NCBI GenBank assembly: GCA_011033025.1
Contig: WFMF01000538.1
Span: 48,861 to 112,860 of the forward strand
DNA length: 64,000 nucleotides
From: Beroe forskalii
Lineage: Eukaryota > Ctenophora > Nuda > Beroida > Beroidae
Reading direction: 5' to 3'
The translations under genes were made by a program, and so were the position numbers. How positions within the stretch are numbered: the first letter of the stretch is position 1; every line of letters starts with the position of its first letter. This document shows positions 11,581 to 21,604 of this stretch, in pieces. The notes below the pieces were generated by a model. It did no database searches. It worked only from the letters and a program-made list of their open reading frames with translations, and was not told the DNA's origin.

Positions 11581-13333
11581 TTTTAGTATCCTTACCATAA
11601 ACTTAACCCTTATCAGAACCCTAACCTTGATCCTTACCCTTAACTCTTCCTCAGCTGACACCACTCTCACTCAACTGCCAACACTCTCCTCGGCTGACAC
11701 CACTCTACTAAAAAGTATTCAATAAATTTAAATTGCATAAGATGAAATTTACGAAGGATATGTTGAGCAGCAGCACCGAGTTAGCTTTGCATGCCCAACG
11801 GGCCTGCCTGTTCCTAAAAGATAAGGCTGGAATTCACGTGCGCGTCTATTTTAATTACTGCGCACTACGCGCGCATGCAACTTAACCACGCTTTGGCGCT
11901 ACGTTAAAGGACGAGTAAAGCGAAGAAATTTTGTTCAAATATCGTTCTGAGACGTTGTACACAGAATCTAGGGCAATTCTCTAATCTAATCATTAAAAAA
12001 CGAAGATTCTACCACACCTAAAAGACGAGATATTCCCTTCCATATATTTATCATACATAACATGCAGTTGATGTCGGAATTTGGTCCCCTTCCTATCCAC
12101 GCGACCTTGCATGTTATGTATTTTGCATGTTATTAATCTTGTGTTTTGGTATAATTATCCATCCCATATGAGTGGTTAAACACTGTTTTGCTTCGTCTAG
12201 TGGAATTCTCAATTCTATGAGTCAATAATAAAAACCAACAAATCCATCTAATTAGTAATTGAGGCGTGAAAAAATCAAAAACCGTCAAAACAGTGGAATA
12301 TATACTGTGTTTACATAGTGAACTCAGGGTGTAATTTGATACTGGGGACCATAATGCATCATATTTTGCGCCTAGAATTGCTCTTTGATTTAGCTATAGC
12401 GTGCGGTAGGAAGTGAATAGAAACATCGGACTTTGACTAAAGTGCTTTTAATTATGATACCTATCATAATATGAAATATTTCGTATACCTTAAATTTCGC
12501 TTTACTCGTCCTTTAACTTTACTAAGTCACTGCGCGTTCCACGAACCAATGACTTTCAAAGGACAAGGTACGGTTGGCAGTAATATTATGTGCATATTAT
12601 GTAAACAGTATAATGTACTTCTCTAATTATTGGAACGCGCGAACTAATGGCTCATCTAAGCAATGCTGACAGCACCATTCCAAACTTGTTTGGGGATGAA
12701 ATCATCAGCTTTGTTCGCATGGAGCTATTAATCTCCAGTGCCAAATAAACGGAGGGGGATCGTTACAAATTTTTGACTTTTTTCCAACTTAAAACGCTTA
12801 TTAGGCAACCCCCGTTAACTTTTTGGATCTTTTTAAAATAGATTTTTCTTAAAGCTGGTTTAAACACAGAATTGACCAAAAATAAAATGCCTTTATGAAA
12901 TAAAGTGTCAAAGGTAATCAGGCAGCCTGGCAGCAAATCCTTTTCTCGCAGATTATTACATATCCCTTTGTTGATTTGATTATATTTTGACTGGAGTGTC
13001 ATCAACCCATCACCACCCGTTAATTCAAGACCCCACCGTTTGCATCGTTTTTGCTAATTCACTACCCAAAGAAGTTTATTTCGACCTCCCCCCCCCCTTG
13101 TATTTGGCACCGGAGAGTAGATCACAAATACCAGTATTATATCATCCTAAGTGTTCAGTACATTAGTGCAACTTCACTGCAGTTTCACTGCATTAAATGC
13201 GCGCTGATATTCAACCTCGCCTACTGGCATGCCTTAACATGTTAACACCAACCAGCTAATAAGTAATAAAACAATCGCAGTAAGTATATCAATATTATGT
13301 AACTTAAAAAAATAAGAATTGTAGGCATAAGCT

Positions 13334-13475
13334 GGCAAATGATCACATTGCAAAATCACCGACTCGACGCCGATTGGCGACACCGCGATGGAAAATCAAC
13401 CATTTTCCATCGGCTGTCGTCGGCGCCGATCGGCGCTGAGTCGGCGATTTTGCAATGTGGTCATTTGCCCATATA
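13334..13475. mobile_element. Foldback MITE present only in copy A
   Basis: Terminal inverted repeats of about 32 bases (start GGCAAATGATCACATTG, end CAATGTGGTCATTTGCC) around a GC-rich centre that is itself partly palindromic. The flanks carry ATAAGCT on both sides (13,327-13,333 and 13,476-13,482), a likely target duplication. Copy B at about 37,020-37,035 shows the uninterrupted site. Confidence 0.8.
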
Positions 13476-14533
13476 ATAAGCTTTCAAAGTTCTAAAATAA
13501 CTGTTGGCATACCAAACGTACGTATAAATAGTAAGTCCCAAAGCATGATCAAACGAAGAAAGCAGCAATCGCCTCCCTACGTCCATACTAATATCATGAG
13601 TCAAAACAACTCATAATTTAGCGTAGTGACTTCGTACTTTACTTAACAGGTCAGTTAATAGAATTGGATGCTAAGACTCATAAATGACAAAAGTACATTG
13701 GTGAGATATATCAAATTATCAGATGAAAATATGTTAAATGTTTTCCTTTTTACACCTGCCAATCAAGTATGTTATACATCACAACCTAATTCAACCTTTC
13801 GTTGCAAATGATTGTTTTTCACAAAAAACTGCAGAGCAGTTCTTAAAAATAAATAAGAATGCGAACAAAAGAACAGCCACATTTAATTGAAAATCCAACG
13901 TAGCTAAGCTCAGAGTCAATGTGAGTGGGTACTGGGCAACTACTCAAAACAAGGACTATTGAAATAGGCCTTCTGACACACGTTACCCCGTCCACTTTTT
14001 GTTGACAGGCTCTGAACAGGTTGCGCCGGGGTTTTTGAAAATTCAAAATCGGGTGTCAAACGGGTTGAGAAATGATTTAGAACAGGATTTGAATCTTCAT
14101 CATAAAATAAAATTTTCTGTAGCTTCATGTAGTGCACACAAACAGTTCGCCCGAAATAGGGCAGTGAAATTATTTATGGAACATACTAAGTACTAGTCAA
14201 TTAGTCATGCCCCGGTGTCCGAAAACTCTGGAAGCTTTTCACTTTTTCTATGCTATTTGAGAGAGGCTTGGGGAAGCGTGATGCCATCGAAGCAATCATG
14301 AAAAATGAAGATTATGCTCGGCATATTATTAGAAATTGGCGGATTGCTCCGATTTTCCATATCCTATCAGGTGATGGACCAACTTTATGGTTGTATCGAT
14401 ATCGCAAACGCCAGATACAACCATATGATTAGTCCATTTGGTTACATAGAGGTGATCTCGTGATAGGCTGTCAATCCTCCAATTTCTAATACGCCGAGTT
14501 TAGTTCACAATTGAAACGAATTAGTACTCTATA

Positions 14534-15103
14534 TTATAACATTGTACACTTCTTTCGTTTCTTAGATCTCAACCGTGCATCATATTCGAAACCAATCTTT
14601 GTAACTTCATTGAATAGCTCAGTCAGTCCTTCACCTTTCAAAGAAGAAATCTCCATGTACTTAGCAGCACCAATTTTCTCTGCCATTCTTTCGCCTTGCT
14701 CACTTGAAACTGTATTCTCATCTTCTGAACGTAAATCTATTTTAGAGCCAATCACCACTACAGGGACATCAGGGCAGTGGTGCCTAATTTCAGGAATCCA
14801 GTATTCTTCAACTTGATCGAATTCCTTAGGACGAGCCACATCGAAGAGTAGAAGGAAGACATCAGTTTGTGGGTAACTTAGAGGTCGTGTTCTGGGATAG
14901 TCTTCCCCTCCGCCCGTGTCCCATAAAGCAAGCTGAACAGATTGTCCCTCATAAGTAATGTGACATACATCATTGTCAAAAACTGTAGGGACGTATACAC
15001 CAGGAAACTTCCCAGTAGTATATGTTATTAACATAGAAGTCTTCCCAACTGCACCATTTCCAACAGTCATAAGTTTGAGAGTAACTGCACCTTCATTTGA
15101 CAT
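14534..15103 (-). CDS. Atypical Rac/Cdc42-like Rho GTPase, copy A
   Basis: A single-exon frame of 189 residues. G1 P-loop GNGAVGKTS (15-23), switch I YVPTVFDN (37-44), G3 WDTGGGEDY (61-69), G4 GSKIDL, G5 EISS. It ends in a polybasic stretch and the CAAX box CTML, with a final leucine as expected for geranylgeranylation and membrane attachment. The G3 box is unusual: canonical Rho proteins read DTAGQ, while here residues equivalent to Rac1 A59 and Q61 are both glycine. Loss of that glutamine normally impairs GTP hydrolysis, so a constitutively GTP-loaded, atypical Rho is likely. Absence of introns in a 570-bp gene lying between protease exons on the opposite strand suggests a retrocopy. An intact second copy at 37,704 differs at about ten residues. 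Confidence 0.9.
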   Translation of the reverse strand: MSNEGAVTLKLMTVGNGAVGKTSMLITYTTGKFPGVYVPTVFDNDVCHITYEGQSVQLALWDTGGGEDYPRTRPLSYPQTDVFLLLFDVARPKEFDQVEEYWIPEIRHHCPDVPVVVIGSKIDLRSEDENTVSSEQGERMAEKIGAAKYMEISSLKGEGLTELFNEVTKIGFEYDARLRSKKRKKCTML

Positions 15104-15469
15104 CCTGGATTGGTATCATGCAATGTTGGGAATGAATAACTTTGAGTATATAAAAGTATATTATAGTATCCATTATAGTATCCATTAAAGCATAAACTTA
15201 AAGGACAGAATGAAAACTGTCGACAAGGATTTGTTGATTATACGTCAACTAGAAGGCCCGTTGAGCCTTCTTGGTCACAGGGCACCCTACCATTCAATTA
15301 TACTTATACTAGCAGGCCCGTTCGGCGCTGCTACGCAGCATCACACTGTCAAATTTCAGACCTACGCAGTTCAAATTAATGAAAAAACTATTTAACGCAT
15401 CGAGAAATCCGAATCAGACCCAAAATTATTCAGGGAAATAGCGTAGCATAACCAACAAAGCAAGAAATT

Positions 15470-15745
15470 GAATTAACACTCTATACATGTTACCATAGCA
15501 ACGCAAGCACATTCCCCAATATCTGCACGTGCATGCCGACACAAACCCATACACACATCGACACAGTGCCCATACACACGGTTTTCCCATTCTAATCTAT
15601 GATGCCGACACAATGACCCATACACACGCCGACACAAAATCCACACACACGCCGACACAGTGTCCATACACACGGTTTTCCCATTCTAATCTATGATGCC
15701 GACACAATAATCCACACACACGCCGACACAAAATCCATACACTCT
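15470..15745 (+). repeat. CCGACACA minisatellite
   Basis: Irregular repeats of CACACGCCGACACAAAATCC-type units, with a longer repeated block containing GGTTTTCCCATTCTAATC twice (about 15,580 and 15,672). Copy B lacks this stretch. Confidence 0.8.
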
Positions 15746-16316
15746 TACCAAATTATAATTAAAAAAAGATAGTAATGCTTGATTAACTACTTGAGCTATT
15801 GTCGTCTCCTGATCCTACCTGAACTACTGGCGTCTCCTGATCCCACCTGACCTACTGGCGTCTCCTGTTCCTACCTGACCTATTGGCGTCTCCTGATCCT
15901 ACCTGAACTACTGGCGTCTCCTGTTCCTACGCTTTTTGTCGCTTTTTGGACGCTTTTTGTAATATAACGCGTTGGACACTTTTGGACGCGTTTTAGACGC
16001 TTTTTGGCGCGTTTATGACGCTTTTCGTGCACACTTCAACCGAAATTGACGTTTTTGTCGCCGTTCTACCGCGGCAATAAAACGATTATCGCTTTTGAAA
16101 ACTATTATCACTCGATTATCGTTTTCGAAAACGATAATCAAGCCCTTATATCATCGCTCGAGTATTTCCGCTTTTTAAAAGGATTATAGTTTTGAAATCG
16201 ATCAAAGATCGATTATCACGGATGAAAACGACAATCGAGCCCTTTTGATGAATTAGAGCCCCCTTTGACTCGCCAAGATGACCAAACATCCCCTGCTAAC
16301 TCCTTGCCCATTTCAG

Positions 16317-16395
16317 ACTACACGCTGTGTCAAGGCCACGGCAACAACTCCTGTCGCTGGATGTGCGCCGGCCCTGACGGCACCTGCTCAATCAG
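16317..16395 (+). CDS. adam17: ADAM17-like exon: cysteine-rich/membrane-proximal region (copy A)
   Basis: The acceptor is CCCATTTCAG and the donor ATCAG|GTACTA. It encodes DYTLCQGHGNNSCRWMCAGP, then DGTCSI, matching the ADAM17 pattern C-x-C/G-x-x-x-N-x-C-x-x-x-C-x-x-x-x-G-x-C. Entry phase 1 and exit phase 2 fit its neighbours. Duplicated at 38,957-39,035. Confidence 0.88.
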
Positions 16396-16855
16396 GTACT
16401 AACAAACTACCGGTTACTGTTTCTCAATAAATCCGGTTACGGTTTCTGAATAAATCTGGTTACTGTTTCACAATAAATCCGGTTACTGTTTCTGAATAAA
16501 TCCGGTTACCGTTTCTCAATAAATCCGGTTACTGTTTCTCAATAAATCCGGTCACTGTTTCTCAATAAATCCGGTTACTGTTTCTCAATAAATTCGGTTA
16601 CGATTTCTCAATAAATTCGGTTACTGTTTCTCAATAAATTCAGTTACTGTTTCTCAATAAATCCGGTTACGGTTTCTCAACAAATTTGGTTATTGTTTCT
16701 CAATAAATTCGGTTACTGTTTCTCAATAAATTCGGTTACGGTTTCTCAATGAATCGAGTTACGGTTTTTCAATAAATCCGGTTACGGTTTCGGTTGGCTG
16801 AAAGCGCCCGTTTAACCGTTATTCCGGTTCTGTTTAACCGACGGTTTCCTATCAG
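16396..16855 (+). repeat. Intron made of a 23-bp minisatellite
   Basis: About 17 copies of a unit close to CCGGTTACTGTTTCTCAATA plus AAT fill almost the whole intron. Both ends read ATCAGGTAC, that is, the donor and acceptor sides carry the same sequence. See the intron-gain finding. Confidence 0.9.
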
Positions 16856-16995
16856 GTACCACCAGTTGCCGGACGGGAAGCTGTGTCCTAACGGGGCGTG
16901 TGTTGGGGGTGTTTGTGTGGTGGAACCCCAGACGCAGGTGAAGCTGTGGCAGGTGCTGACCGGCCTGACCCCCAGCCTCTTCTGGGAGTGGATGG
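16856..16995 (+). CDS. adam17: ADAM17-like exon: membrane-proximal stalk (copy A)
   Basis: The acceptor is TTTCCTATCAG and the donor GGATGG|GTGAGT. It encodes YHQLPDGKLCPNGACVGGVC, then a linker with TQVKLWQVLTGLTP and SLFWEWM. This corresponds to the ADAM17 stretch K-x-C-x-x-x-x-C-x-x-x-x-C followed by the juxtamembrane stalk helix. Exit phase 1 joins to the membrane exon (40,811) to give E-NNVVLVV. The last 43 bases plus the donor are the unit of the tandem array that follows. In copy B this exon (39,363-39,406) lacks 96 bases. Confidence 0.88.
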
Positions 16996-18470
16996 GTGAG
17001 TTACAGGGGGTGTGACAAGTCCTCACCGGCCTGACTCCCAGCCTCTTCTGGGAGTGGATGGGTGAGTTACAGGGGGTGTGGCAGGTGCTGACCGGCCTGA
17101 CCCCCAGCCTCTTCTGGGAGTGGATGGGTGAGTTACAGGGGTGTGGCAGGTGCTGACCGGCTGACCCCCAGCCTCTTCTGGGGAGTGGATGGGTGAGTTA
17201 CAGGGGTGTGGCAGGTGCTGACCAGCCTGACCCCAGCCTCTTCTGGGAGTGGATGGGTGAGTTACAGGGGTGTGGCAGGTGCTGACCGGCCTGACCCCCA
17301 GCCTCTTCTGGGAGGTGGATGGGTGAGTTACAGGGGGGTGGCAGGTGCTGATCGGCCTGACCCCAGCCTCTTCTGGGAGTGGATGGGTGAGTTTACAGGG
17401 GGTGTGGCAGGTCCTGACCGGCCTGACCCCCCACCTCTTTTAGGGAGTGGATGGGGTGTGGCAGGTGCCGACCCCAGCCTCTTCTGGGAGTGGATGGGTG
17501 AGTTAGGTGCTGACCGGCCTGACCCCCAGCCTCTTCTGGGAGTGGATGGGTGAGTTACAACTAACAGGGGTGCTGGCAGGGTGCTGACCCCAGCCTCTTC
17601 TGGGAGTGGATGGGTGAGTTACAGGGGGTGTGGCAGATGCTGACCGGCCTGACCCCCAGCCTCTTCTGGGAGTGGATGGGTGAGTTACAGGGGGTGAGGC
17701 AGGTGCTGACCGGCCTGACCCCCAGCCTCTTCTGGGAGTGGATGGGTGAGTTACAACTAACAGGGGGTGTGGCAGGTGCTGACCCCCAGCCTCTTCTGGG
17801 AGTGGATGGGTGAGTTACAGGGGGTGTGGCAGGTGCTGACCGGCCTGACTCAGCCTCTGGGAGTGGATGGGTGATTGCAGGGGTGTGCAGGTGCTGACCG
17901 GCCTGACCCCAGCCTCTTTTGGGAGTGGATGGGTGAGTTACAGGGGTGTGGCAGGTGGATGCCTGACCCCCAGCCTTACACAGGGGATGGGTGAGTTACA
18001 GCTGGTGAGGCAGGTGCTGACTGACCCCCAGCCTCTTCTGGGAGTGGGATGGGTGAGTTACAGGGGTGGCAGGTGCTGACTGGCCTGACCCCCAGCCTCT
18101 TCTGGGGAGTGGATGGGTGAGGACAGTTACAGGGGTGGGCCGGGTGCTGACTGGCCTGACCCCAGCCTCTTCTGCAAGGTGGATGGGTGGGGACACAGGG
18201 GGTGTGGTGCTGACCGGCTGACCCCCAGCCTCTTCTGAGGTGGATGGGTGAGTTACAACTAACAGGGGTGTGGGTGCTGACCCCAGCTCTTCTACAGGAA
18301 TTGATGGAACTGAGTAACAGGGGGTGTGGCAGGTGCTGACCAGCCTCTTCTGGGAGTGGATGGGTGAGTTACACAGGGGTGTGGCAGGTGCTGACCGGCC
18401 CCCAGCCTCTTCTGGGAGTGGGTGAGTTACAGGGGTGAGGCAGTGCTGACCGGCCTGACCCCAGCCTCTT
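16996..18470 (+). repeat. 66-bp splice-donor minisatellite after the stalk exon (array A)
   Basis: About 22 copies of a 66-bp unit. Each contains GTGAGTTACAGGGGGTGTGG, then CAGGTGCTGACCGGCCTGAC and CCCAGCCTCTTCTGGGAGTG, ending GATGG. The unit is the end of the preceding exon with its GTGAGT donor and 23 intron bases. That intron piece itself ends in GGCAG|GT, a weak acceptor. Sixty-six is a multiple of three and the frame is open, giving a 22-residue repeat. Units near 17,440-18,300 carry indels. Confidence 0.92.
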
Positions 18471-19955
18471 TTTTGGGGGGGGGGGGTTTTGGGGGGTGGC
18501 AGGTCCCGGGGCCTCCCCCCCGGGGGGGGGGGGGTTTTTTGGGGGGGGGGGCCCCCCCCCCCCCTTTTTTGGGGGGGGGTGAGTTACAGGGGGTGTGTGG
18601 GCAGGTGCTCCCCCCACCTCCCCGGGGGGGGGGGGGGTTTTTTGGGGGGGAAAGGGGGGTGGGGGGTCCCCCCCGGGGGGGGAAAGGGGGGGTAAAAAGG
18701 GGGGGTTTTCGGGGGGGGCCCCTGGGGGGGGGGAGGGGGGGGTTTGGGGGGGGGGGGGGGGGCCCCCCCCCTTTTTGGGGTGGGGGGGGGGGGGGGGGGG
18801 GGGGTTTTTTTTGGGGGGGGGGGTTTTTGGGGGGGGTTGGGGGGGTTTTGGGGGGGGTTTGGGGGAAAAAAGGGGGGGGTTTAAACGGGGGAAAAACCCG
18901 GGGGGATTTGGGGGGGGTTTGGGGGGGGGGGGGGGGGCCCCCTTTTGGGGGGGGTGGGGTTGGGGGAATTGGGGGGGGGGTTTGTTGGGGGGGGGGGGGG
19001 GGGGGGGGGGGGGTAACCCCCCCCCCTTTTTAAGGGGGGATGAAAAAGGGGGGGGCCCGGGGGGCCCCGGGGGGGGGGGGAAAGGGGGGGGGGTTTGGGG
19101 GGAAAAAGGGGGGGGGGGGGGGGGGGGGGGGGTTTTTGGGGGGATTTGGGGGGGGAAGGGGGGGGGGTTAGGGGGTGGGGGGGGGGTTTGGGAAGGGGGG
19201 GTTTGGGGGGGGTTGGGGGGGGGGTTTCCCCCGGGGTGGGGGGGGGGGGGGGGTTTTGGGGGGGGGGTTTTGGGGGGGTTTGGGGGGGGGTTGGGGGGGG
19301 GGGGGGCCCCGGGGGGGAAAAGGGGGGTTAAGGGGGGGTGGGGGGGGGGGAAAAAAAATTTTTCCGGGGGGGGGGGAAAGGGGGGGGGGGTTCGGGGGGG
19401 GGGTTTGGGGGGGGGGGGGCGGGGGGGGGAAAGGGGGGGGGGGGTTAAGGGGGTTTTGGGGGGTTTTGGGGGGGGGGGGGTTTTGGGGGGGGGGTTTACG
19501 GGGGGGGAAAAAAAAGGGGGGGGGGGGGGGTTAAGGGGTGGTTCGGGGGGGGGGGGGGCCCCCTTTTTGGGGGGATTTGGGGGGGGTTTGGGGGGGGTTC
19601 GGGGGGCCCTAAACCCGGGGGTTTTAAGGGGGGGTTTGGGGGGGGGGGGGGGTTTTTTGGGGGGTTTTGGGAAGGGGGGGGGGGGAAAGGGGGCGGGGGG
19701 TTTTGGGGTTTGGGAAGGGGGGGGAAATTTGGGGGGTTGGGGGGGGGGGGAGGGGGGTGAAAAGGGGGGGGGGGGCCCCCGGGGTTTTAAAGGGGGGGGT
19801 TGGGGGGGGGGGCCCGGGGGGCCCCCGGGGGGAAGGGGGGGGGGGGGGGGGGGTTTGGGGGTGGGGGCCCGGGGGGGTTGGGGGTTCGGGGGGGGGGGAA
19901 AGGGGGGGGGGGGTTTTTGGGGGGGGGGGGGGTGGGGGGCCCCCCGGGGGGATGT
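18471..19955. other. G-run segment, probable consensus artefact and possible contig join
   Basis: About 1.5 kb of G runs with short T, A and C runs. It begins inside the 66-bp array (fragments such as GAGTTACAGGGGGTGTG survive near 18,580) and ends abruptly at the protease prodomain exon. The glycine-rich and proline-rich frames here are not credible genes. The jump from the stalk array to the prodomain is the likeliest point of an assembly join. Confidence 0.8.
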
Positions 19956-20850
19956 GATAATCAGACAATTCTCAGAATCCGACAGCCTCGTTCTGTCCCT
20001 TAAGTTTGATGATGTCATACATGTAGTTACCTTATCTCCATATAGAGATATATTCCATAAACACTTTAAAACAGTAGTTGTTGATGGCAATTCAAGTACT
20101 CAATTAAATGACCCTCTAAAGGGCATTGTGGGTCAGTTAGATAGAAACAATAATTCTAGGGTTGTAATTCATATTGAAGATGATGGTTTAATAACTGGAA
20201 ATTTAGAGTTTGAAAACGAAACCTTTTATATAGAACCATCTTGGAGGCATATATCAGAGCCACACGAATTTCATATGATAGTCTATAAAAAATCAGATGT
20301 AATTGACAACTTAGGTCATCTTGGTCAGATTTGTACTGGTTTAGACAGTTTAGATGATGTATTTCATATTCCTAAAAAAGAAGTTACTAATTCCAATGGC
20401 AACCAGAAAGTCGAATATGGAAATCGTTTTAAGCGATCTTCAAAATCAAGACCAAAAGACACTTGTGAGGTCATATTAATTGCTGACTACAAATTTTATT
20501 CCGAAATTGGTGGAAGCAACGAATTCAAGACCAAAACATTCCTCATTGCTATATTTGAACGCATCAACCGAATATTCAAAAACACTGTCTTTGAAACGTC
20601 AGATAGACAGTTCTCTGGATTTGGCATGCAGATAAAACCATGCTCATCCACAAAAGTCCGAGCTCAGATCCAAGTAATTACAACCACAATTCGCGTTGGT
20701 TTGGTCTCTTCCGGAAATGCTCAATGCTTTCGGGTATGGGATTTAGTATCTCGGGAAAACTTGGTCCAACTATTGTCTCGCACATCTCTACACGAACTAC
20801 GACTTTGCTTTAGGAGTGCTGGGTTTAGCATACGTGGCAAGTCCTATCAG
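19956..20850 (+). pseudogene. adam17: ADAM17-like exon: prodomain and first half of metalloprotease domain, frame broken
   Basis: The first frame encodes a prodomain with LKFDDVIHVVTLSP, IEDDGLITGNLE and IEPSWRHISEP. A lone cysteine (LGQICTG) sits at the usual cysteine-switch position, and RFKR is a furin-type cleavage site before SSKSRPKDTCEVILIADYKF, the mature N-terminus. Near 20,635, at an AAAA run, the match moves to another frame (IHKSPSSDPSNYN). From about 20,720 it moves to a third (NYCLAHLYTNYDFALGVLGL), with an in-frame TAG at 20,744-20,746. It ends AGTCCTATCAG|GTGGGT in phase 2. All this is one exon, unlike the split vertebrate gene. Either a decayed copy or uncorrected homopolymer indels. 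A similar one-base excess occurs in the NELF-C/D gene, so error is possible. No signal peptide exon is visible upstream. Confidence 0.8.
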
Positions 20851-20978
20851 GTGGGTCTGTTTAGTGTTTACTTGAGCGTGATTAGAGTAGATCAAATGCT
20901 GAACATTGAGAGTTGACACCAATGATTCTGCCCTGTTTGCATCGTTCTATCATGTGCAATGGTGTGGTTTACTTTCAG

Positions 20979-21115
20979 TAACAAGGTCGGAGGTATCTGC
21001 TCCCCACCCTACCACAGCTATAAAACAGATAAGCTCCGGATGCTAAACGTTGGCCTCACCACTTCACGGAACTATGGCAGAACTCTACTCTCCAGTGAAC
21101 TCGAGTTAGTCAGCG
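20979..21115 (+). CDS. adam17: ADAM17-like exon: metalloprotease domain before the zinc site
   Basis: The acceptor is GTTTACTTTCAG and the donor GTCAGCG|GTGAGT. It encodes NKVGGICSPPYHSYKTDK, then NVGLTTSRNYGRTLLSSELE. This matches ADAM17 HGGVCPKAYY ... [20 protein letters not shown]. Phases fit both 20,850 and 21,500. Confidence 0.9.
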
Positions 21116-21499
21116 GTGAGTTGAACTATAGCATGATAGGATAATTATGAAAATTGCAATGGATTAGGGTTTCAATTCAACGTAAGATTCGGGTTCGATT
21201 GAGGAATTTCTGTAGTGTTACTTTACATTTCTCATATTGAATAACTCATATTGAATTCATGCCTGGTAGGTTTAGCTTCCTGGGATAAATTAAGTGGTAA
21301 ATTTTTCAGGTATTAATATGTTTAAAGAGATTTATCATCAATAGAACAATTATAAGTTCATGAAATCATGAACAGAGGGACCTTTCCGAAACAGATTTAA
21401 GTAAAAAACGGACTCAAGTCAAAATTGTAGTGTAGGTTTTCATTTACCTTTTTGATTTAATTTAAGAACTTATTCCAAATTTAAATTGTCTCATCCCAG

Positions 21500-21604
21500 C
21501 TCACGAGATCGGGCACAACTGGGGCAGCTCCCATGACCCTGACAATACGGATACCTGTGCTCCTCCAGGCAACCGGTTCATAATGTACCCATCTGCTGTG
21601 GATG
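21500..21604 (+). CDS. adam17: ADAM17-like exon: zinc-binding active site
   Basis: The acceptor is TCTCATCCCAG and the donor GGATG|GTGAGT. It encodes AHEIGHNWGSSHDPDNTD, then CAPPGNRFIMYPSAVD. HEIGHNWGSSHD is the HExxHxxGxxHD zinc motif with the catalytic glutamate, and MYPSA contains the Met-turn, so the catalytic core is intact here. The exon's last 28 bases plus the donor and intron start are amplified in the following array. Confidence 0.93.

Larger units (their letters stand above)
8714..12559 (+). other. Long intron, first part, packed with repeats
   Basis: After the exon comes AT-rich DNA with a small foldback element (9,061-9,159), a promoter-like head and 17-bp array (9,390-11,360) and a CCTTCC tract (11,380-11,580). 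From 11,600 to 12,559 I see only AT-rich sequence without structure. Confidence 0.5.
12560..16870 (+). repeat. Direct repeat block, copy A (pairs with 36,240-39,380)
   Basis: From the words GGCAGTAATATTATGTGC onward this region aligns in the same orientation with 36,240-39,380. It includes the Rho-family gene, the 23-bp intron minisatellite and two ADAM17-like exons. Copy A has an extra foldback element (13,334-13,475) and about 500 bp near 13,690-14,200 missing from copy B. Copy B has its own foldback element (37,205-37,319). Confidence 0.9.

Noticed and set aside
11590..11650. CCCTAACC-like words suggesting telomeric repeat
   Set aside because: Only one or two imperfect units within degenerate C/T-rich DNA.
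11264..11725. Lysine/glycine-rich and leucine/proline-rich frames
   Set aside because: Shadows of the CCTTCC tract on the two strands.
18369..20090. Long proline-rich frame (-) and glycine-rich frames (+), one fused to the protease prodomain
   Set aside because: They exist only because the segment is runs of G. Composition is single-base and the region looks like a consensus artefact.
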